Part shown: piece by piece, positions 59,148 to 64,000 of the stretch
How positions within the stretch are numbered: the first letter of the stretch is position 1
Layout of the letters: every line of letters begins with the position of its first letter
Source of the DNA: Salisapilia sapeloensis
Lineage: Eukaryota; Oomycota; Peronosporomycetes; Peronosporales; Salisapiliaceae
DNA length: 64,000 nucleotides
NCBI GenBank assembly: GCA_023334545.1
Contig: JAADVB010000003.1
Coordinates: forward strand, 62,001 to 126,000
Direction: 5' to 3'
Position numbers and translations under genes: made by a program
Notes under the pieces: generated by a model
Database searches by the model: none
Seen by the model: the letters and a program-made list of their open reading frames with translations, nothing else
Told to the model about the DNA's origin: nothing

Positions 59148-60685
59148 ATGGGCGTCGTCAAGGTGAATGGAGAGAGTGAATGGAACTCCCAGTTGACGAA
59201 TGCAGGTGGGAAATTGGTCGTAGTCGACTTTTCAGCTACTTGGTACGTGCTTCTAGTACAAAAGCCATTGGAACGTGTATACTTATAAGATGTAGGTGTG
59301 GGCCGTGCCAAATGATTAAACCGGTTGTGGAGCAATTGAGTAACCAATACACGGATGTTCTCTTTCTAGAAGTGGATGAAGGATCCAATCGGTCTCTCAT
59401 CAGTGCACTTGGTGTAAGAGGCTTCCCAACCTTCCACTTTTACGTCAGTCAGAGCAAGGTTGATGAGCTCGTGGGAGCCGACCAGAACGCTTTGCGTCAG
59501 AAGATCGAGCAATGGCGTCAATCGGCTTTTAACCCCTTCGCCTCCACTGGCACAGCTCTTGGTGGTGGTTCTTCCATCCAGGACGCACGAGAAGCTCGTC
59601 TTCGTCGATTAGCAAATCTGGAAGCTTCTCAAGCGAAAGAGACTCAGAATCAGCCGAAAGATATTCAGCAGACGGAATCGAAAGCGTCCGAGGACCAGGA
59701 GATGGTTTGTGATATGGAAACCGGTGTCTGTCATGTCCCGGAGCCTGCGTCTAACAAGTCCGTTCCGTCGGACTCGACACCAGAAGTGAATCCGGAACTG
59801 ATGAGTCAGCTACAAGAGATGGGTTTCCCAGAGATTCGATGCAAGAAGGCCCTCTTGGCGACCAATGGGCAGGGTCTTGAGGATGCTGTGAACTGGATTG
59901 GTGAGCATCAGGATGACGCGGACATTGATGCGCCCATCCAGTACCTGGATATGGCGCAACACGCGAAGAAACCATTGACGGCAGAGGAGAAGGAAAAGAA
60001 AATTGAAGAACTAAAAGCCAAGATGAAGGCGAAACGAGCGGAGCGTCAGGAGAACGAAAAAGTGGAATTGACTGAAAGCGAGATCAAGAGGCGACAGACG
60101 GGAAAAGGGATGCAAGAGGCACAGGCTGAGCATGAATCTTTGCGTCGGAAGCGAGATATTGAGATGCGTAAAAAAGAAAAGGAAGATGCGAAGAGAGAGC
60201 GTGAACGTCTGCGTCGAGAACTGGAACGTGACAAGATGGAGCGCAAGGCTCGTGGTGGACGTCTCGGTGGTCCTCCGATCGATCTCCCGAATACCGACGG
60301 CGATAACCTTCCGCTTGAAGCAAAAGAAAAGAAAGAAAAGAAAGAGAAGGAGGTCTTGTCTCCGGAAGAGCAGATGGATAAGAGCTTGGACAAGTTGAAG
60401 AGGTACCGTGTCGCGGGAGACGGACATGCTGCCGTCAAGACACTCGGTGTGTACGTCAAGAACCTGTTGGAGAAACCAGACGAGGAAAAGTTCCGTTCGA
60501 TCAACCTCGAGAATGCAGCATTCAAGAAGCGTGTGGGTGGTCTTGTCGGTGGCATCTCTTTCCTCAAGGCACTTGGCTACGAAAAGGACGGCACGACGTT
60601 GGTTTTAAGTCTGGAGAAACGAGATGAAGCGTTGCTAAAGACAGCACAGGAAAAATTGTCGACAGCGTTAACGGAACTGGCTTAA
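59148..60685 (+). CDS. thioredoxin-UBA-PUB domain fusion, 2 exons
   Basis: Exons 59148-59242 and 59296-60685 join over a 53-nt intron that splits the active-site Trp codon, giving 494 residues. Residues 1-105 are a thioredoxin with active site WCGPC (32-36) and GVRGFPTFHFYV. About 197-240 is a UBA domain (LMSQLQEMGFPEIRCKKALL, AVNWIGEHQDD). A charged coiled coil follows (about 258-390, with a KEKKEKKEKE run). About 396-494 is a PUB/PUG domain (RSINLENAAFKKRVGG, FLKALGYEKDGTTLVL). UBA binds ubiquitin and PUB binds p97/VCP-type partners, so a redox-linked role in p97/proteasome pathways is inferred. Both thioredoxin Cys are present. Convergent with FtsZ, with 27 bp between stops. Confidence 0.88.
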
Positions 60686-60712
60686 CAAGACTCTTTTTTT
60701 TCTACTGGCATG

Positions 60713-62077
60713 TTATATCGAAAAGAAACGACTGAAGAAACCTTTGGACGGTGTCGGTTTTGTCTCAGGTTCCGTCTCGACTGGTTCTTCCTCTGATTCT
60801 TCTTCCATTAGAGGTTGGAATGGACGTGTCGGGATAGGCGGAGACACGACGTCTGTCTGGATACCACTCACAATGATCGATACGTGGACAGTACCGGTAC
60901 TCGTCGGATCGTACGTCGTGCCGAAGATAATGTTCGCGTCTTCCGATACTTTGTTTCGAATCGTGTCCATCACTTTGTCCACTTCAAATAGTGTCATGTC
61001 CTCACCGCCTCGAATCGTCACGAGGAGCCCGACAGCAGATTCCGTTGGTAGGTCGCCTAGAAGAGGGTTCACAAGCGCCTTTTCCGCTGCCTTGAGCGCT
61101 CGGTCTTCAGCATCATCCGAGCTGCCGGATCCCATGAGCGCTCGCCCGGCGTTCGATAAGATGGTCTTGATGTCTGCGAAATCGAGATTGATTAACCCAG
61201 GTCGTATGATGAGGTCCGTCACGCCTCGAACACCTTCTAATAGCACTTCATCTGCGTATCGGAAGGCCTCTAGCATTGTCGTACGCTTACTCGCGAGCGC
61301 GAGGAGGTTCTGATTCGGAACGATAATCAAAGTGTCGACGTGTTTCGCGAGCTCCTGGACACCAGCATTGGCAAGACGTGTGCGGTTAGGACCTTCCGAC
61401 CGAAATGGCGTGCTGACGACGCCGACAGTGAGGATCCCGAGCTCCCTCGCTGTCGCTGCGACAACAGGAGCTGCTCCTGTGCAAGTTCCGCCACCCATAC
61501 CTCCTGTAATAAAGAGCATGTTACTATCCGACAGAGCTTGTTTAATCTCTTCTTTCTGTTGCTCGGCAGACTTTTGTCCTAACGCAGGCTTGGATCCGGC
61601 ACCAAGACCTTTCGTAACGTCCTCTCCAAGTGTGATTTTATGTGGTGCAAGGGAACGAGCAAGTGCTTGACAGTCTGTATTGGCCACGACAAACTCTACG
61701 CCATCCAGTTGAGCGGACACCATGTTATTAACCGCGTTGCTGCCGGCACCACCGAGTCCCATGACTGTAATCAGCGGTCGGCCGTGCTTGTAAGCGGATA
61801 AGAGAGGAGAGGATCGTTTCGATGTTTCCACCACTTCTGGAGTAGATGTAGCTGTTGTTTCTTGTTTCCGGGGACGAGAAGTATTCGTACGCTTGGTACT
61901 AGCAGCTTTCTTACTTCGTGTGCGACTAGACCGAGGTGGCGAGACATCGTCTTGAGCGCCATTAATTTTGCTCGTACTACTTTCCGTGTGCACTCCATGA
62001 GCTAGGAATGGAGAGCATCGACTCTTTCCGATGTACGTAAGACGTCTCGTAGCAAAAGTACGCGTACAGACGCTCAT
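60713..62077 (-). CDS. ftsZ: FtsZ, probably mitochondrial
   Basis: Tubulin-like GTPase of organelle division, bacterial in origin. ATG 62077 gives 454 residues; the frame is open further 5' but has no ATG. Residues 1-95 are a basic Ser/Thr/Arg-rich extension beginning MSVCTRTFATRRLTYIGKSR, consistent with a mitochondrial presequence, and oomycetes lack plastids. The GTPase core starts at about 102: MGLGGAGSNAVNNMV (109-114 loop), VANTDCQAL, then the tubulin signature GGMGGGTCTGAAP (about 195-201), where the usual GGGTGTG carries Cys for the second-last Gly. T7-loop LINLDFADIKTIL is intact. The C-terminal half is complete, with an acidic linker and a short basic end. Confidence 0.95.
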   Translation of the reverse strand: MSVCTRTFATRRLTYIGKSRCSPFLAHGVHTESSTSKINGAQDDVSPPRSSRTRSKKAASTKRTNTSRPRKQETTATSTPEVVETSKRSSPLLSAYKHGRPLITVMGLGGAGSNAVNNMVSAQLDGVEFVVANTDCQALARSLAPHKITLGEDVTKGLGAGSKPALGQKSAEQQKEEIKQALSDSNMLFITGGMGGGTCTGAAPVVAATARELGILTVGVVSTPFRSEGPNRTRLANAGVQELAKHVDTLIIVPNQNLLALASKRTTMLEAFRYADEVLLEGVRGVTDLIIRPGLINLDFADIKTILSNAGRALMGSGSSDDAEDRALKAAEKALVNPLLGDLPTESAVGLLVTIRGGEDMTLFEVDKVMDTIRNKVSEDANIIFGTTYDPTSTGTVHVSIIVSGIQTDVVSPPIPTRPFQPLMEEESEEEPVETEPETKPTPSKGFFSRFFSI

Positions 62078-62254
62078 GTAGACTAGAAGAGAGGAGATAC
62101 AGGAATCGATCAGAGCCGTTCGAGTCTGATGCGTATGTCTTAAAATTATAAATTGCCACTGTTCTTGTATTTTGAATAAAATGTATAGGACGATCACTTA
62201 GGATCGTGGCGAGGCTTGCTGGATGCCATGTTGGAGAGCTTGGATCTATTGGGA

Positions 62255-63855
62255 TCATTGGTATTTGATGGTGGTAGTTGGATGGATGGTTGGTACGAGT
62301 TGCTGGGAATGGAGAGGCATGGTCATTTCTTTCGTTGTCAGACGTTGCTGCGTTTGCTTGGATGTAGTCTCATCAGACGAAACTATCGACTCGTTGATAC
62401 CTAGAGACGCATCGTTGGGTTGCCGAATTTCTTCCACGAGCTCATCATCTACCTTTCTTGATGCATCGTCTTCCAGCCATTGTTTCATACTACCAACTTG
62501 CACTTCTTCTTTGGGATGTAAGAGCGCGAACTTGCCGACGACACCGATACCCAAGACCTTTTCAGGAATGAAATCTCCGCAAGACTAGTAAAACATACAT
62601 TAGACGTTGTGGCAAACAGAAATCGAGTAGGTTACCACATAGTTCTGTACCAGTAACTTGGTACAGGGATTTCCATTATGCTCTTGCAGGATCTTGATCG
62701 CTTCTGTGAACGGACGATTATCGATGCGTCCGTCATTCACGGCGACAATGCAGTTATTAGACTGCACCTGAACCCAATCAATGTCTCCAGTCGCGTCATC
62801 GACCTTACCAATTCGTTTAAGCATGATACTTGGCTGGTCTATAAAGTCACATTCCGCTGTGCTCTCTACTTCCACTAGTCGCTCATACAGGTATAGTTCG
62901 AACTGGAAGATCTCTCCGACAGAGTCCTGGATCATAGCATTACACCCACTCGCGACCACTTGTCGACGCATAGCATTTATATCTAAGTTTTATAAGATAA
63001 AAGTATCGTCTATCAAGATATAGCGCTGGACGTACCGCTTTGGACGTAGACAAAGTGGATAAACGTATCACTCGGAATGTCATGAGAGTCGATCGTAATC
63101 TGGCTGTGACTACCTTTAGGTACGGCGTAGTAAGAAGTGGTTTGGAGCTCAGTCGAATCGTCTTCTGAAAAAATGAGTTGGATATAATCTCGATTTGAAT
63201 GGTTTTCTGGCGCTGTTACGTCAATTGTAAGCTTCGCTCCGCGTTGCACTTGTGCTCCAAGGTCCAGTTGGATGATACCACTCGGTCGGAAGGCTAGTAG
63301 TTGAATGGAATAATCTGAGGAAGGCGTTCGACGTTGGAGACTGTATCGTATTCCTTCTACTAGATCGACGTGTTCCAAGAGATGACCTCTATTGAGCAGG
63401 TCTTGTGGCAACAGTCCGACATGATTCCGCACTGGTTCCGCGTTATATTCCAACAAAAGGTTTACGAGAGGGAAGCATGACGCATGACATGCATAATGAA
63501 GAGCTGTCCATCCTTTATCATCTTGATGGTGGACATTCGCATTATACGACAAAAGTAGTGATAGGATTTCCATGCGTCGAGATACAGACGCATCGATCCG
63601 GCTTGAATCACCTTCATCACTATCATCGTCACTACCACCCTCCTTCATCGTACTAGCCTTTTCCAATTCAGCATACCATTCATCATCTATTTCTTCTACT
63701 GGCGACATGCAATGAGCAATCGTCATGACCAGCGGCGTCCGTCCATTCTCATCCTCTTCTTCTACCTGTGCAGCCGTGCTGGACTTGAGCAGCAGTCGAA
63801 TGACATCAATGTCACCTCGTGCACAAGCACTGTGCAGCGTCATGCTGTTCCCCAT
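62255..63855 (-). CDS. ankyrin-repeat and PDZ-like protein, 3 or more exons
   Basis: Exons 63855-63036, 62982-62636 and 62584-62255, with introns of 53 and 51 nt, give 498 residues from ATG 63855. Ankyrin repeats are clear at the start and middle of exon 1 (LHSACARGDIDVIRLLLKSS; DKGWTALHYACHASCFPLVN), split by an acidic insert (GGSDDDSDEGDSS). A beta-rich domain follows (IQLDLGAQVQRGAKLTIDV). Exon 2 resembles a PDZ fold (IVAVNDGRIDNRPFTEAIKI, KLLVQNYV). Exon 3 is acidic and polar. The frame stays open upstream of ATG 63855 to an acceptor-like GTGTAG near 63933, so the true start may lie beyond the window. Role unknown; scaffold function is a guess. Confidence 0.7.
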
Positions 63856-64000
63856 CGTCGTCAGGATATTGAGGGGAACGTCACTTGAGCGACTATTACG
63901 GATGGACGGTTTCGAAATGGCTACACGATGCTCTAATTTTATTGAATAATATATTTATCTATTCGATGTGATTGGGTGAAAAGAGCTTCAAGTACTATCC
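63856..64000 (-). other. possible upstream exon end and intron of the ankyrin gene
   Basis: The ankyrin frame continues without a stop to about 63931, where GTGTAG forms a plausible acceptor. A GTACTT donor candidate lies near 63996, giving an intron of about 65 nt. If real, ATG 63855 is internal and the gene extends past the right edge. Confidence 0.35.

Noticed and set aside
62078-62197. 40-residue extension of FtsZ
   Set aside because: Would start at GTG; ATG 62077 gives a presequence-like start.
1-64000. tRNA, rRNA, CRISPR or insertion sequences
   Set aside because: Scanned by eye for T-arm GGTTCGA contexts, spaced direct repeats and transposase motifs; none found outside coding sequence.

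Overview
The window is eukaryotic nuclear DNA, most likely from a zoosporic oomycete with a compact genome. Four things point there. Introns are frequent and very small, mostly 46-61 nt with extremes near 35 and 98, with GT..AG borders. Genes sit tens to a few hundred bases apart on both strands. There is a nuclear FtsZ with a transit-like leader and a START-like/FYVE/GAF protein of a kind common in oomycetes. Two flagellar genes are present (IFT172 and SPAG6/PF16), which argues for a lineage that still makes swimming spores. The small introns and tight packing would suit an Albugo-like genome, but the species is inference.

Layout. 1-8.9 kb: U4/U6 snRNP protein Prp4 (runs off the left edge), a tiny membrane protein, malonyl-CoA decarboxylase with an added cyclic-nucleotide-binding-like domain, NF-YA, a lysine-methyltransferase-like protein, and a double-length CNBD potassium channel. 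9-19.1 kb: a small spliced helical protein, a SHAQKYF-class Myb factor, tRNA-splicing endonuclease subunit Sen54, a JmjN-JmjC-PHD-Tudor-like histone demethylase, and TRAPPC8. 19.1-21.5 kb is a gene-poor AT-rich island with a possible decay product of a membrane-protein gene. 21.5-38.9 kb: ORMDL, Rab5, Mago nashi, the E2F partner DP, histone acetyltransferase GCN5, PIG-C, IFT172, mitochondrial thiolase HADHB and two small spliced genes. 38.9-48.8 kb: a FYVE-GAF protein, a 108-residue unknown, a PSP1-domain protein, SPAG6, an organellar-type pseudouridine synthase, an O6-alkylguanine alkyltransferase and mitochondrial bL9. 48.8-64 kb: an atypical zinc-ribbon SDR, uracil phosphoribosyltransferase, a small FYVE protein, a kinesin-14, a two-TM protein, proteasome alpha-6, a DUF445 membrane protein, a thioredoxin-UBA-PUB fusion, FtsZ and an ankyrin/PDZ-like protein that probably runs off the right edge.

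The genes are mostly housekeeping and do not form an operon-like system. Themes that recur are chromatin and transcription (NF-YA, Myb, DP, GCN5, JmjC), vesicle traffic and lipids (TRAPPC8, Rab5, two FYVE proteins, ORMDL, PIG-C), flagella, and mitochondria (HADHB, bL9m, pseudouridine synthase, FtsZ). Many genes were reconstructed here by joining exons by hand; each join listed keeps the reading frame and restores family motifs. The most unusual items are the domain fusions (MCD-CNB, thioredoxin-UBA-PUB), the tandem channel with two different selectivity filters, the internally duplicated DUF445 protein, and the SDR lacking its catalytic tyrosine.
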